From: an uncultured Chitinophaga sp.
GTDB taxonomy: Bacteria; Bacteroidota; Bacteroidia; Chitinophagales; Chitinophagaceae
Assembly (NCBI RefSeq): GCF_946479755.1
Contig: NZ_CAMLHC010000031.1
Coordinates: 1-64,000 of the forward strand
Length of the DNA stretch: 64,000 nucleotides
Direction of reading: 5' to 3'
Below are positions 8,170 to 19,342 of the stretch, piece by piece (the stretch's first letter is position 1; every line of letters starts with the position of its first letter). The notes below the pieces were generated by a model. That model saw nothing but the letters and a program-made list of their open reading frames with translations, was not told the origin of the DNA and ran no database searches. A program made the position numbers and the translations under genes.

Positions 8170-9276
8170 TTAGCCCAGCACCTGGTCCCAGTCTTTCCAT
8201 ACCGGTTCGTACCCGTTTTTTTTCAGCATGTCGGCGATAGCGGCGGCGCTGCGTTCGTCGGATATTTCGAACTGCTCCAACGATTGCTGGTCGGCGGCGT
8301 AGCCACCGGGGTTGGTGCGAGATCCGGCACTCATGCTGGTGATGCCCAGCCGGATGATATGGTCTCTGAACGATTCCTGTTCCCGTGTAGAAATACTAAG
8401 CTCTACTTCCTGGTTGAAGAGACGGTAGGCGCAGATCAGCTGTACCAGCTCGCGGTCATTCATTTCCACTTTGGGTTGTAGCCCGCCGGAGAATGGCCGC
8501 AGGCGCGGGAAAGAGATGCTGTACCGCGTTTGCCAGTATTTTTTTTCCAGGTACTGAAGATGAAGGGCGGTAAAAAAGCTGTCTGTCCGCCAGTCTTCCA
8601 GCCCTATCAATACCCCCAGCCCCATTTTGTGAATCCCTGCGCGGCCCAGCCTGTCGGGCGTTTCCAGCCGGTATTGGAAAGAGGATTTCCTTCCTTTGGG
8701 ATGATGTTTTTTATAATCTTCCTGGTGGTAGGTTTCCTGGTATACCAGTACGGCGTGTAATCCCAGCGGGATGAGCGTGGCGTAATCAGCCTCGTCCATC
8801 GGTTGCACTTCCATAGAGATGTGGGAAAAATGCGGCCGCAGCAGTTGCAGTGTTTTTTTGAAATAGTCGAGGCCCACCAACTGATGGGCTTCACCGGTAA
8901 CGAGCAGCACATGGTCGTAGCCCATCTCTTTGATAACGGCGGTTTCCTGCAGTATCTCTGCGGCGCTGAGTGTTTTGCGCCGGATTTTATTATCGAGGCT
9001 GAACCCGCAGTAGGTGCAGATGTTCTGGCATTCATTGGAGAGATACAGGGGAATGTATAACTGCATGGTGTTGCCAAAACGCTGTAAGGTCCTTTGGTGG
9101 CTCATTTCCGCCATGGGCTGCAAGTAGGGCGCAGCGGCGGGTGAGATGAGCGCGGCAAAATCGTCGAGGGTACGGCGCTGGTTATGCAGGGCCTGTTCCA
9201 CGTCTGCCGCTGTTTTGGAGTAGATGTCTGCTTTTACATCGTCCCATTGATATTGCTCAAAAATGTCTTTAAACAT
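8170..9276 (-). CDS. thiH: 2-iminoacetate synthase ThiH
   Basis: A radical-SAM enzyme that splits tyrosine to give dehydroglycine (2-iminoacetate) for the thiazole ring of thiamine. The 368-residue protein carries the iron-sulfur motif CxxxCxxC as CQNICTYC at about residues 83-90, in the context LYLSNECQNICTYCGF that is typical of ThiH. The family's C-terminal AGSRTNPGGY stretch is present near residue 312. Last gene of the operon; it starts 14 bases after the thiG stop. Use of ThiH rather than the oxygen-dependent ThiO fits the other Bacteroidota thi operons. Confidence 0.97.
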   Translation of the reverse strand: MFKDIFEQYQWDDVKADIYSKTAADVEQALHNQRRTLDDFAALISPAAAPYLQPMAEMSHQRTLQRFGNTMQLYIPLYLSNECQNICTYCGFSLDNKIRRKTLSAAEILQETAVIKEMGYDHVLLVTGEAHQLVGLDYFKKTLQLLRPHFSHISMEVQPMDEADYATLIPLGLHAVLVYQETYHQEDYKKHHPKGRKSSFQYRLETPDRLGRAGIHKMGLGVLIGLEDWRTDSFFTALHLQYLEKKYWQTRYSISFPRLRPFSGGLQPKVEMNDRELVQLICAYRLFNQEVELSISTREQESFRDHIIRLGITSMSAGSRTNPGGYAADQQSLEQFEISDERSAAAIADMLKKNGYEPVWKDWDQVLG

Positions 9277-9290
9277 GATCGCTGTTTTGA

Positions 9291-10070
9291 TTAAGCTTCA
9301 TCCAGAAATGCTACCAGCGGGCTGGAGGCGATGGCCTGGGCGCTGGTGGGCGCCAGTCCTGCTTCGTAGGCCATGCGGCCGGCTGCTACGCCTGCTTTGA
9401 AGGCGGCGGCCATTTTCACCGGGTCTTTGGCGACTGCCAGCGCAGTATTGACAAGGACGGCGTCGGCTCCCATCTCCATGGCCAGTGCAGCGTGGGAAGG
9501 GGCGCCGATGCCGGCGTCTACCACTACGGGCACATTGCTTTGTGCGATGATGATGTCGAGGAAATCGGCGGTGCGGAGGCCTTTATTGCTGCCGATGGGT
9601 GAGCCGAGGGGCATTACGGCCGCTACGCCGGCGTCTTCCAGGCGTTTGCACAATACCGGGTCCGCATGTATGTAAGGCAGTACCACAAATCCCAGCTTCA
9701 CCAGTTCAGTGGCTGCCAGCAGTGTTTCTACCGGATCGGGCATCAGGTAGCGGGGATCGGGATGTATTTCCAGTTTGATCCAGTTGGTATCGAGCGCTTC
9801 CCTTGCCAGCTGGGCGGCGTAAATGGCCTCTTTGGCGGTACGTACGCCGGAAGTATTGGGAAGTAGCTGTATATGCGGATGGTGGAGATGCCGCAGCAGG
9901 TCGTCTGCCTGATGTTGCAGGTCTACCCTTTTTAAAGCCACGGTCACCAGTTCGCTGCCGGAGGCGAGCAGCGCTTCTTCCATCAGGGTGGCGGAGGCAA
10001 ATTTGCCGGTGCCGGTAAACAGGCGGGAGCTGAATGTGCGGCCTGCGATGGTCAATGGTTGTGTCATCAC
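9291..10070 (-). CDS. thiG: Thiazole synthase ThiG
   Basis: Builds the thiazole phosphate from deoxyxylulose phosphate, dehydroglycine and sulfur carried on ThiS. The 259-residue TIM-barrel protein has the family landmarks [10 protein letters not shown] (about 14-23), the region around WIKLEIHPD with the Schiff-base Lys (about 97-105), [16 protein letters not shown] (about 154-169) and [15 protein letters not shown] (about 184-198). Length is normal. The start overlaps the end of thiE by four bases (ATGA type), pointing to translational coupling. Confidence 0.97.
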   Translation of the reverse strand: MMTQPLTIAGRTFSSRLFTGTGKFASATLMEEALLASGSELVTVALKRVDLQHQADDLLRHLHHPHIQLLPNTSGVRTAKEAIYAAQLAREALDTNWIKLEIHPDPRYLMPDPVETLLAATELVKLGFVVLPYIHADPVLCKRLEDAGVAAVMPLGSPIGSNKGLRTADFLDIIIAQSNVPVVVDAGIGAPSHAALAMEMGADAVLVNTALAVAKDPVKMAAAFKAGVAAGRMAYEAGLAPTSAQAIASSPLVAFLDEA

Positions 10071-10696
10071 TGCTTGTTTAAAAGTTCATAAATGTGTTGT
10101 ACCAGCGGCCGTTGTCCGGCGGCCTGTGTAATCAGTCCGCTGACCGCGATACCATGAATGCCGGTTTGCATGATGGCGGGAATGTCTGTTTCCAGTATGC
10201 CGCCGATGGCTACTACCAGTGTGCGGACCTGTTGTTCGCGCAGCGCCGTCATGATCGTCTGATAACCTTCAAGGCCCAGGATGGGGCTCAGGTTCTGTTT
10301 GGTGGCGGTGAAGCGGAATGGCCCGAGTCCTACGTAACTGGCGCCGTTTTGAACGTGCGTCAGTATATCGGTGAGCGTGTTGGCGGTGCCACCGACTATT
10401 TTCTGCGGCCCTACGATGGCCCTGGCTTGGGCTACGGTCATGTCCTGCAGGCCTACATGCACGCCGGCGGCGTCAACGGCTGCCGCGATATGCGGATAAT
10501 CGTTGATGATCAGTGATGCGTTGTAGCGGTCGCAGATGGCTTTGGCGGCGGTGGCGACAGGCAGTATGTTTTCGGGCGTTTCGTTTTTAATACGCAGTTG
10601 TATCAGCTGGCAGCCGGCTTCGCAGGCCGCCTGAATATTATCGAGGTGGCTGCGCTGCGCTGTTTGCTGGGAGATATAATGCAGTTTGTTGATCAT
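10067..10696 (-). CDS. thiE: Thiamine phosphate synthase ThiE
   Basis: Joins HMP diphosphate and thiazole phosphate to make thiamine phosphate. The 209-residue protein has the ThiE signature elements: QLIQLRIKN for the pyrimidine/diphosphate site (about 31-39), [10 protein letters not shown] (about 61-70), GVHVGLQDM (about 78-86) and [15 protein letters not shown] (about 123-137), and the phosphate loop VAIGGI near 166. Compare the TenI-like paralogue at 11421, which lacks several of these. It overlaps thiD and thiG by four bases each. Confidence 0.95.
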   Translation of the reverse strand: MINKLHYISQQTAQRSHLDNIQAACEAGCQLIQLRIKNETPENILPVATAAKAICDRYNASLIINDYPHIAAAVDAAGVHVGLQDMTVAQARAIVGPQKIVGGTANTLTDILTHVQNGASYVGLGPFRFTATKQNLSPILGLEGYQTIMTALREQQVRTLVVAIGGILETDIPAIMQTGIHGIAVSGLITQAAGQRPLVQHIYELLNKQ

Positions 10697-11445
10697 ATGT
10701 GATGATATCCGGTTAGTGAAGAATGACTGGCCAATAGATTTTCCGTATATGCTTTCGCGTTAGCGCAGGCGGAGGGCAACGAACAACCCAGTGCCAGGTT
10801 AGCCGTTATGGCGGCAGACAATACGCAGCCTGACCCGTGTTTGGGATAGGCCTGTTTTTGTCCGGGAGGGAACCGTTGTACGCCGTTGGCGGTATACAGG
10901 GTGTCTTCACCGGGGCGGGCCTGGTGGTGGCCGCCTTTGAGCAGCACGGCGCAGTACGCGGAGAGCTTTTCGGCGGCCTCGTCGCCATCGTCGGTGTCTG
11001 CCAGCAGTGTGGCTTCGTGGTAGTTGGGCGTAAGGAGGTACAGCTCGGGCAGCAGCTCCAGCCATGCCTGCCGGGGGATGCTGTTGTGAAAAGCATGTCC
11101 GGCGGAGGCTTTCAGCACAGGGTCCAGGATGATGCGGATACCGGGCGACAGGTGTTTGACGGTGCGTACCAGTTCCAGCAGGGACTGTACGTCTGCCATG
11201 ATGCCTATTTTGCAGTAGCGCACTGTTTCGGTGGCCAGCAGTGGCCTGGCCTGTGCCAGGATACGCGGTAGCGACAGCCAGTCTACCGAAATGAAGTCGC
11301 TGGCTGTTTGTATGGTGAGGGCGGTGCATACGCCGAGGCCGTACACGCGGTGCTGTTCAAACGTTTTGATGTCTGCCAGCAGGCCTGCTCCCCCGCTGGG
11401 GTCGAGGCCTGCGAGGCTCATCACGACTGGTCGTTGCTGTTCCAT
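10693..11445 (-). CDS. thiD: HMP/HMP-phosphate kinase ThiD
   Basis: Phosphorylates hydroxymethylpyrimidine twice to give the HMP diphosphate used by ThiE. The 250-residue ribokinase-fold protein starts with SLAGLDPSGGAGLLADIKTF, the family's N-terminal signature, and ends with the anion-hole and base motif KHGSGCVLSAAI (about 203-214). In the order of transcription it follows the TenI-like gene, overlapping its end by 25 bases. Confidence 0.96.
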   Translation of the reverse strand: MEQQRPVVMSLAGLDPSGGAGLLADIKTFEQHRVYGLGVCTALTIQTASDFISVDWLSLPRILAQARPLLATETVRYCKIGIMADVQSLLELVRTVKHLSPGIRIILDPVLKASAGHAFHNSIPRQAWLELLPELYLLTPNYHEATLLADTDDGDEAAEKLSAYCAVLLKGGHHQARPGEDTLYTANGVQRFPPGQKQAYPKHGSGCVLSAAITANLALGCSLPSACANAKAYTENLLASHSSLTGYHHI

Positions 11446-12011
11446 CGTTGTTGTATGCGCTGATAAGTGGTTACTGCTTTGTGTGGCTGTTGCCAGATAG
11501 CGCCTAACAAGGCGGCGCCATCGAAATGCCAGGCTTTCAGCTGGTGGATGTTGGATGCGTTCACGCCTCCCAGCGCCAGTACCCGTTTTCCTTGTTTGTC
11601 GGGCAGCGGTTGCGCAAAGCGGCCATGGTAGCCGGCTTTGGAGATGCTGTCGAATACGGGGCTGAGCAGCAGTACCGAAAATGGCGGCGGCATTGTGGCG
11701 ATGGCCGCCGCATCGTGTATGCCGGTGCTGCAGAGCGGAAAGCGTTGCAGGTCACGGCTGTCAATACCGTTGCGGGCGTTGGCGCTGAGATGCAGGCCTC
11801 CTATGGGGAAGCGGCTGCTTACTGCCGGCTGGTCCCGGACGATGAAACGCGGAAGCCATGCAGGGTCCGTGTTGCCGAGGAAGGCCAGGTAGTCGGCCGT
11901 TTGCCAGGAGGGTTTGCGCAGCAGGATGTAGCTGGCGCCTGCCTGCAGCAGATCGGCGACTATCTTCTCTTCTTCGTGTATTCGTTCCGGTGAGGTGACG
12001 ATCCAGAGCAT
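11421..12011 (-). CDS. TenI-like protein, probable thiazole tautomerase
   Basis: A 196-residue member of the ThiE/TenI family. It keeps the barrel pattern (ILLRKPSW, FIVRDQP, GGLHLSANAR, LLLSPVFDSISKAGY, VLALGGV) but lacks the ThiE sequences QLRxK and NDY and the TATK loop needed for thiamine phosphate synthesis. In Bacillus the TenI protein is a thiazole tautomerase that aromatises the ThiG product. Since a full ThiE is encoded two genes away in the same operon, tautomerase is the more likely role; this is an inference. It lies 12 bases after thiC and overlaps thiD. Confidence 0.8.
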   Translation of the reverse strand: MLWIVTSPERIHEEEKIVADLLQAGASYILLRKPSWQTADYLAFLGNTDPAWLPRFIVRDQPAVSSRFPIGGLHLSANARNGIDSRDLQRFPLCSTGIHDAAAIATMPPPFSVLLLSPVFDSISKAGYHGRFAQPLPDKQGKRVLALGGVNASNIHQLKAWHFDGAALLGAIWQQPHKAVTTYQRIQQRWNSNDQS

Positions 12012-12023
12012 CGGCAGTTGTTT

Positions 12024-13916
<1,893 letters not shown>

Positions 13917-13966
13917 TTATTGGTATATAACGATGATGGCTAAACGAAACAGACAATATGGTGGGG

Positions 13967-14170
13967 TTATCCTCCCTGTGTGGCGCGGATAATCGTTATG
14001 TTGTCTGAGGGTTGCAGGGGCTGGTCATTCCAGCTGTTCCGGGGAACGACCTGGTTGTTGACCGCAACAGCAATCCCTTTTTGGGCGGAGAGTTGAATAA
14101 ACTGTAAGAGCGCAGCAATAGTAGTTCCGTGCTGCACCGCATAAAGTTTATTGTTTACAAGCACTTCCAT
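13967..14170 (-). CDS. thiS: Sulfur carrier protein ThiS
   Basis: A 67-residue ubiquitin-like protein that carries sulfur as a C-terminal thiocarboxylate to ThiG. It begins MEVLVNNKLY and ends with the required Gly-Gly (IIRATQGG). First gene of the operon, directly downstream of the riboswitch. Its activating enzyme ThiF is not encoded in the window. Confidence 0.95.
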   Translation of the reverse strand: MEVLVNNKLYAVQHGTTIAALLQFIQLSAQKGIAVAVNNQVVPRNSWNDQPLQPSDNITIIRATQGG

Positions 14171-14232
14171 GCGTGTTGGAATTTAAGTGAAACAATAAAC
14201 TTTAAGGATGTGTGGAAGATGAGAAAGTTCAG

Positions 14233-14322
14233 TTACTTTTCCCTACGGCAGTATGAGCTGCTTCAGGTACTGAGGGTATCATCTCAGCTTATCCCGGGTA
14301 CGGGATAAACACCCCTAAAGTG
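14233..14322 (-). promoter_or_regulatory. TPP riboswitch
   Basis: On the minus strand the conserved TPP aptamer core is complete: AGGGGTG, then a variable P3 hairpin, CTGAGATGATACCC, ACCTGAAGCAG, ATACTGCCGTAGGGAA. The P1 stem can form between ACTTT (about 14317-14321) and AAAGT (about 14234-14238). It sits 63 bases ahead of thiS. Directly upstream, ACCCCT (about 14323-14328) can pair with the AGGGGT of the P2 strand, an alternative hairpin that would compete with the ligand-bound fold. Confidence 0.95.
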
Positions 14323-14494
14323 AGGGGTAAAAGTAGGAAAAAATTATCAGAAAAAAGAAGTAGTGATATTTTGGGTTTGTTAGGAGGCCGGAAGAGAACC
14401 CTGGGTCGTACTAAAATTGCCGGATATTGTCATAAGGGTTGGCAGATTAAATTAAAAGATGTTAATTGTTGACCGATAACCTATACTACCCAAA

Positions 14495-15784
14495 ATGTGC
14501 TCAGATAAAGTAACCTGCCGGACAGAGGCTGCGTCAGTCCTCCTGCGGCGAACGCTGGCCATCCCTCCTTATCAGCGCCCCTATAAGTGGCGGGAAAAGC
14601 AGGTGCTGCAATTGCTGGAAGACATCTATATCAGCCTGGAAGAGAATAGGGCAGCTTATCGCATTGGCGCTGTGATTCTGCATGGGAACGACATCGTAGA
14701 CGGACAACAGCGCTTGATAACTTTGTGTTCTGTGTTATACTATCTCGGTGAAAAGGATTCCATAGGCAACCATTACCAGATAACCGGCCATTTTCCGCAT
14801 GATATTTCTGTGATGAACATTAAACAGAATTATCAATGCATTAAAAGCTGGTTTGAAGGGAAGGATGAAGACACGCGCCGTCGCTTTATTCACTATCTGC
14901 TTTATCAATGCCAGATAGTTGTTATTGAAGTGAAAGAGCTGTCGCAGGCATTTCAGCTGTTTGATTCACAGAACGCAAGAGGAAAAAGCCTGGAGCCATA
15001 TGACCTGTTAAAAGCATTTCATTTAAGGGAAATGTCCCTCAATACAGCGGAAGAGCGCCTGCAATGCGTGAAACGCTGGGAAAAGGCGGTCAATGAAGGC
15101 GCACTTTCCATATTGGGTAAATACATCTTCAGAATACGAAGGTGGGCGAACAACGAGTTCCCGGGTGAATTTTCCAAAGATGATATTGATGAATTCAAGG
15201 GAATAAGTGTGCATCAGCCCCAATATTATCCTTATCAAAAGGCAAGCCTGATCAATGACGCGCTGGTAAGCGGCTACGCCACCAATCCGGTAATGAAATA
15301 CTATGATAACAAGCCTGGTTATCCCTTCCAGCTGACGCAGTTAATTATTAACGGACAAAGGTTTTTTGAGTATGTGCACTACTATGTTAATCTTCATGGC
15401 TGGCTCTTCAATGATGCGTCGTCGCCTTCGCAACAATTTTATAGCGAAAGATGCTTTTATGACGGATGCTACCGGACCGGAGATACTTATGTCCGGGAAA
15501 TATACGAGGCGGCCTTGCTCTTTTACTATGACAAATTCGGTGCGGCCCAATGGGATAAAATACAACGTATTTTGTACAAGTGGAGCTATAGGCTCCGCCT
15601 GGCGAATACGGCTGTAAGATATACATCTGTCAATCCTTTTATAAGAGATGCTCCGGGAGGTAGTGTTTTCCGAATTATCCAGCAAGAGTACTACCCCATA
15701 AAATTGCTGAAAATGAATCCATCACGCCCTGAAGAGATTAAAAAGCCGATACCATTGGTAGAAGAGGTATATCCGTCAAATTGA
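14495..15784 (+). CDS. DUF262 (GmrSD N-terminal) protein, no nuclease domain
   Basis: A 429-residue DUF262 protein, ParB/Srx-like NTPase fold of the modification-dependent restriction proteins GmrS, SspE and BrxU. Family motifs are clear: IPPYQRPYKW at 23-32, the nucleotide-binding IVDGQQR at 67-73, and NARGKSL at 160-166 followed by the helix PYDLLKAF. The C-terminal half is not recognised and lacks the HxxP...N pattern of DUF1524. It is followed 11 bases later by a second DUF262 protein that has the nuclease, so the two probably form a complex or a sensor/effector pair. The region reads richer in A/T than its neighbours, hinting at separate origin. Start chosen as the only ATG ahead of the YQR motif. 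Confidence 0.85.
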   Translation: MCSDKVTCRTEAASVLLRRTLAIPPYQRPYKWREKQVLQLLEDIYISLEENRAAYRIGAVILHGNDIVDGQQRLITLCSVLYYLGEKDSIGNHYQITGHFPHDISVMNIKQNYQCIKSWFEGKDEDTRRRFIHYLLYQCQIVVIEVKELSQAFQLFDSQNARGKSLEPYDLLKAFHLREMSLNTAEERLQCVKRWEKAVNEGALSILGKYIFRIRRWANNEFPGEFSKDDIDEFKGISVHQPQYYPYQKASLINDALVSGYATNPVMKYYDNKPGYPFQLTQLIINGQRFFEYVHYYVNLHGWLFNDASSPSQQFYSERCFYDGCYRTGDTYVREIYEAALLFYYDKFGAAQWDKIQRILYKWSYRLRLANTAVRYTSVNPFIRDAPGGSVFRIIQQEYYPIKLLKMNPSRPEEIKKPIPLVEEVYPSN

Positions 15785-15795
15785 AATAACAGGAA

Positions 15796-17634
15796 ATGGA
15801 AGTAACTATATCAATAGGGAAATTATTCGAAGCGCATCAGTTTGTTATCCCTTTATATCAACGGAATTATGCATGGGGAGAAGTTGAAGTGCTCCAGTTG
15901 CTGAATGATGTAAGAGATAACGTGAATAAAAACGATGCTTATTATATCGGGACTTTGACAGTGGACGGTCGCGGGGATGGTTCATGGGAGGTAATAGATG
16001 GGCAACAGCGGCTTACTACACTTACGTTGATAAATGCCGTGGCCCGTTATCTGCAGGAAGGGACATCAACTGTACCGGCCCTTTTCTTCGATGCAAGGGA
16101 GGATATACAAACATTCATCGGGCTGCTGTACCGTAACTATCCACAGGCGAAGTTATATATCTCCGAGGATGTGGGTTTAGCTGCTATCAGAGCGGCGGTG
16201 CTCACTATAGAAAATTTTTTTAGAACAAGGGTAAATAACCTGGAAGCCTACCTGTCTTATTTTTACAGGTGTGTGAAGATTATCATGGCCGACGTACCTA
16301 AAGGAACTGATATCAACCATTATTTCGAGATAATGAATAACAGGGGCGAGCAGCTGGAACAGCATGAAGTGCTGAAAGCCCGGTTGCTGGATACGATTAA
16401 GCGTAAAACATGTTATGCTCAATATGCCCTTGTATGGGATGCATGCTCACAAATGGACAAGCCCGTGCAGGCTGCTTTCAGCAAGGAAAACAGAAAAAAA
16501 CTGTTTGGTGAAGATTATACAGCAGAGGCGCCACAGGGCGATATTGAGCAACTGGTACTGGCTGCAAATGGTGAAGTACCAGACAACAGAACGCTGCTCA
16601 GTATATTAGATGGAGAGGAGACGAAAGTGGTGGAGGAAGAGGTGTGGACTGATAGCAGGTATAAATCGATTATTGACTTTCCCAATTTTCTGTTGCAGGT
16701 TTTAAAGCTCACTAAAAATGGCAATGTTTCACTGGATGACAAACTTTTGCTGCATGCATTTGAGCACTACATGAATAGTGACGCCGTTATGTCCTTTTTG
16801 AAGGATCTGTTATATTACCGCATTTTGTTTGATAAATATGTGCTTAAGCGGGTGGAGGCCAATGATGACTGGGGCTGGAAACTGATAAAGCCTGTTAGGT
16901 ATGCTTCGGGGGACAAGACACAGGAAAGATTGGATTTCCGCGGCACATTTAATGACAAGGATGATGAAGAAGAAGGAGATGACAAGGAATTCATCATGAT
17001 ACAGTCCATGCTGCATGTAGCGTCTCCTGGTAATAATTATAAAGATTGGTTGTTTAAGGTATTGCAATTCTTTCAATCGGAAAAGGGAGTTGGAAGCCGT
17101 ACGGGCTACCTGTTAGAATTAAAGGACATTGCCCGGGAAAGAGTGGTGGACATTGTCGGAGGCGCAGTGATTGATCCGAATGCAGCTATATTCCGGCAGG
17201 GTACCAATACACCTCGTATGTTGTTTTATTATCTGGATTACCTGTTGTGGGATCTGTATTATAAGAAAACGCCGCATCAGTTGCAGCAGGATATTGACAG
17301 TTGTAAGCAGGCATTTGCGAATTTCCGCTTCACGCAAAATAATTCCGTAGAACACGTAGCGCCACAGACGCCGGCAGATGGCGAGGCTCCTTCCCTGCTG
17401 CTGGACCGGTTTGGTAACCTGTGCCTGATAAGCAGCAGTACTAATTCCAGCTTGCTTAACCGCAGTTTTGCAGAGAAGCGGATTATTTTCCGGCAACACA
17501 AGCGAAAGGAAAGCCTGAAGCAGGCGATTATTTTCTGCAATGAAGAGTGGGAAGAGGACCAGATGAAAGCGCATGAAAAATTAATGCTGGAAGTAATACA
17601 GGAAAATCTCACAGAAATGGCTAAACGTAGCTAG
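15796..17634 (+). CDS. DUF262-DUF1524 protein, GmrSD-like nuclease
   Basis: A 612-residue protein with DUF262 at the N-terminus (IPLYQRNYAW at 18-27, VIDGQQRLTTL at 67-77, NNRGEQLEQHEVLKA at 181-195) and DUF1524, an HNH-type nuclease, at the C-terminus: VEHVAPQ at 518-524 with the catalytic His 520, then FGNLCLISSSTNSSLLNRSF near 537-556, the Asn-containing half. This is the architecture of GmrSD-type restriction enzymes, which use nucleotide to cleave modified phage DNA. The middle (about 200-500) is unmatched. No partner methylase or other defence gene is adjacent except the DUF262 protein just upstream, with which it forms an operon. Confidence 0.9.
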   Translation: MEVTISIGKLFEAHQFVIPLYQRNYAWGEVEVLQLLNDVRDNVNKNDAYYIGTLTVDGRGDGSWEVIDGQQRLTTLTLINAVARYLQEGTSTVPALFFDAREDIQTFIGLLYRNYPQAKLYISEDVGLAAIRAAVLTIENFFRTRVNNLEAYLSYFYRCVKIIMADVPKGTDINHYFEIMNNRGEQLEQHEVLKARLLDTIKRKTCYAQYALVWDACSQMDKPVQAAFSKENRKKLFGEDYTAEAPQGDIEQLVLAANGEVPDNRTLLSILDGEETKVVEEEVWTDSRYKSIIDFPNFLLQVLKLTKNGNVSLDDKLLLHAFEHYMNSDAVMSFLKDLLYYRILFDKYVLKRVEANDDWGWKLIKPVRYASGDKTQERLDFRGTFNDKDDEEEGDDKEFIMIQSMLHVASPGNNYKDWLFKVLQFFQSEKGVGSRTGYLLELKDIARERVVDIVGGAVIDPNAAIFRQGTNTPRMLFYYLDYLLWDLYYKKTPHQLQQDIDSCKQAFANFRFTQNNSVEHVAPQTPADGEAPSLLLDRFGNLCLISSSTNSSLLNRSFAEKRIIFRQHKRKESLKQAIIFCNEEWEEDQMKAHEKLMLEVIQENLTEMAKRS

Positions 17635-17717
17635 CCGGGGTACTGGCCTTTACTCCGATACGGATGACACAGCAAAAAATATCCTGCGCATATACCGGTA
17701 ATTCGTAATTTAGGTTC

Positions 17718-18200
17718 ATGTTAATGAAACAGTTACCGTCATTATTGCCGTTATTATTGTTGTTGGCAGCGTGTAAACCGAAGAAGGCGCCTGTGCAGGA
17801 GGAAGCGGCGCAGCATGACAGTAGTCTGCTGGTGGTTACAGACAGCAGCAATGCCGGCGTTACCGACAGCATCGCTGCTGTAACTGATACGCTGCGGGTG
17901 GACACAGCTAAGCTCATAGGGAAATGGATACAGCCCGTAGCGGGACTGGATAAGGAGATGCAGGGGTTTCAGCTGCGGAAGAACGGAACGGCACGGTCTA
18001 TTAACATGTACACGCTGGTATATGAAAAGTGGACATTGAACAATGATACGCTGTTTTTATGGAGCCATTCGGAGGGGGTAAAAGATACCTCCGCTGTTGT
18101 GGACACCACCATTATCAGGGAGTTGTCCGACACATCACTGGTACTGTTTCCGTTGAAGGCAGCGGAAGGGTATACAGACCGGTATCGCCGGAGCCATTAA
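17718..18200 (+). CDS. Lipocalin-like lipoprotein
   Basis: A 160-residue lipoprotein with lipobox LAAC at about residues 16-19, a Ser/Thr/Asp-rich linker (about 30-60), and a domain starting LIGKWIQPVAG that resembles the small lipocalin-like lipoproteins common in Bacteroidota (pattern GxW, then YEKWTLNNDTLFLW). Function unknown. ATG at 17724 is an equally good start. It stands alone on the plus strand after the DUF262 pair. Confidence 0.65.
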   Translation: MLMKQLPSLLPLLLLLAACKPKKAPVQEEAAQHDSSLLVVTDSSNAGVTDSIAAVTDTLRVDTAKLIGKWIQPVAGLDKEMQGFQLRKNGTARSINMYTLVYEKWTLNNDTLFLWSHSEGVKDTSAVVDTTIIRELSDTSLVLFPLKAAEGYTDRYRRSH

Positions 18201-18209
18201 TCATCTCTT

Positions 18210-18461
18210 TTAGTTATACATCTGCCACAGTCCTACCAGGCAGGCTACTACTGCCATAAAGATGCCGGCTGCTGCAAGTTGCATGTCATCAATATTTTTT
18301 CTGCCGATATACAGGGATACGAGGCCGATCAGGCCTGCGACAGCGCCTGCGGTAACGGCATTGGCCGGTGTTTTGGTAGCAAAAGCAAGTGCTGCTGAGA
18401 GAACGCCGATGACCAATGCTGCGATGCAGGCCGTTTTTGTGAGTGTTGTTGAGTGTTGCAT
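18210..18461 (-). CDS. Small three-helix membrane protein
   Basis: An 83-residue protein with three predicted membrane helices (about 10-28, 36-54, 62-80). I do not recognise a family. It converges with the lipocalin-like gene (nine bases between stops) and is followed upstream on its own strand by the sterol desaturase-like gene. Confidence 0.6.
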   Translation of the reverse strand: MQHSTTLTKTACIAALVIGVLSAALAFATKTPANAVTAGAVAGLIGLVSLYIGRKNIDDMQLAAAGIFMAVVACLVGLWQMYN

Positions 18462-18499
18462 ATATTTCGGATTTAAATAAACAGGTAAATCAATACGGT

Positions 18500-19342
18500 C
18501 TACAGGTTACTGCTCACTCCACTAATCTTATCATTTTTTGCTACAGCGGTTTGTTCCCATGGTACTTTCAATAACGGGCCTACTTCCTGGTAGCGGTTGT
18601 CCTGGTATTCGTCCAGGCCGTACCGGATGGAGGTGGTATCAGGGATAAAGGTAAATGTGCCAAAGATCCGGTCCCAGATGGAAAAGATATTGGCATAATT
18701 GGAATCCGTTTCCGGCTGGTAATGGCTGTGGTGCACCTTGTGCATGTCTGGCGAAACGATGATCCAGCTGAGGCTGTTGTCGAGCCATTTCGGCAGCCGG
18801 ATGTTGGCATGGTTAAACTGCGACATGAGCGCAGAAAGTGACTGGTAGAACATGACCATCCAGAAGGGAACGCCCATGGTGAGGATGGCGGCTAAAAGCG
18901 CTCCTACGCGGAACAGGCTTTCCACCGGGTGATGGCGTAACGCAGTGGTAGCATCTATCTGCGTATCGATATGGTGTATCTTATGGAACTGCCACATCCA
19001 GGCGGTTTTGTGCTGTACCAGGTGGATGAGGTAAGCGCCGATCAGGTCCAGCATCAGGATGGCCAGCAGGGTATGTAGCCAGAGCGGAACGTTTAGCCAG
19101 TACAGGAGCCCGAAACGGGCATTGCTGGTCCATTGCGAAGCTTTCACGATCAGGAAGGCGAAACCGGTGTTCACGATCACGGTGGTGAGGGTGAAAAACA
19201 GGTTGGTACCGGCATGCCGGTATTTATTGCCACGGAAGGCGAAGCGGGGAAAGAAGCCTTCGATGATCCACAGCAGCAACAGGCCGCCTACCAGGATAGC
19301 GGTACGGTAATATGACGGAATATTTTCAAAAAACGTTACCAT
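18500..19342 (-). CDS. Sterol desaturase / fatty acid hydroxylase family protein
   Basis: An integral membrane di-iron enzyme of the fatty acid hydroxylase superfamily. The expected histidine clusters are present: HLVQH, HKIHH, HHPVE and HKVHHSHY, between and after membrane helices. The 280-residue product assumes the ATG at 19342 (MVTFFENIPSYYRTAILVGG), which places the first membrane helix near the start; the frame could extend 28 codons upstream with no similarity. Substrate unknown; these enzymes hydroxylate or desaturate lipids and sterol-like molecules. It sits between the small membrane protein and dnaN. Confidence 0.9.
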   Translation of the reverse strand: MVTFFENIPSYYRTAILVGGLLLLWIIEGFFPRFAFRGNKYRHAGTNLFFTLTTVIVNTGFAFLIVKASQWTSNARFGLLYWLNVPLWLHTLLAILMLDLIGAYLIHLVQHKTAWMWQFHKIHHIDTQIDATTALRHHPVESLFRVGALLAAILTMGVPFWMVMFYQSLSALMSQFNHANIRLPKWLDNSLSWIIVSPDMHKVHHSHYQPETDSNYANIFSIWDRIFGTFTFIPDTTSIRYGLDEYQDNRYQEVGPLLKVPWEQTAVAKNDKISGVSSNL

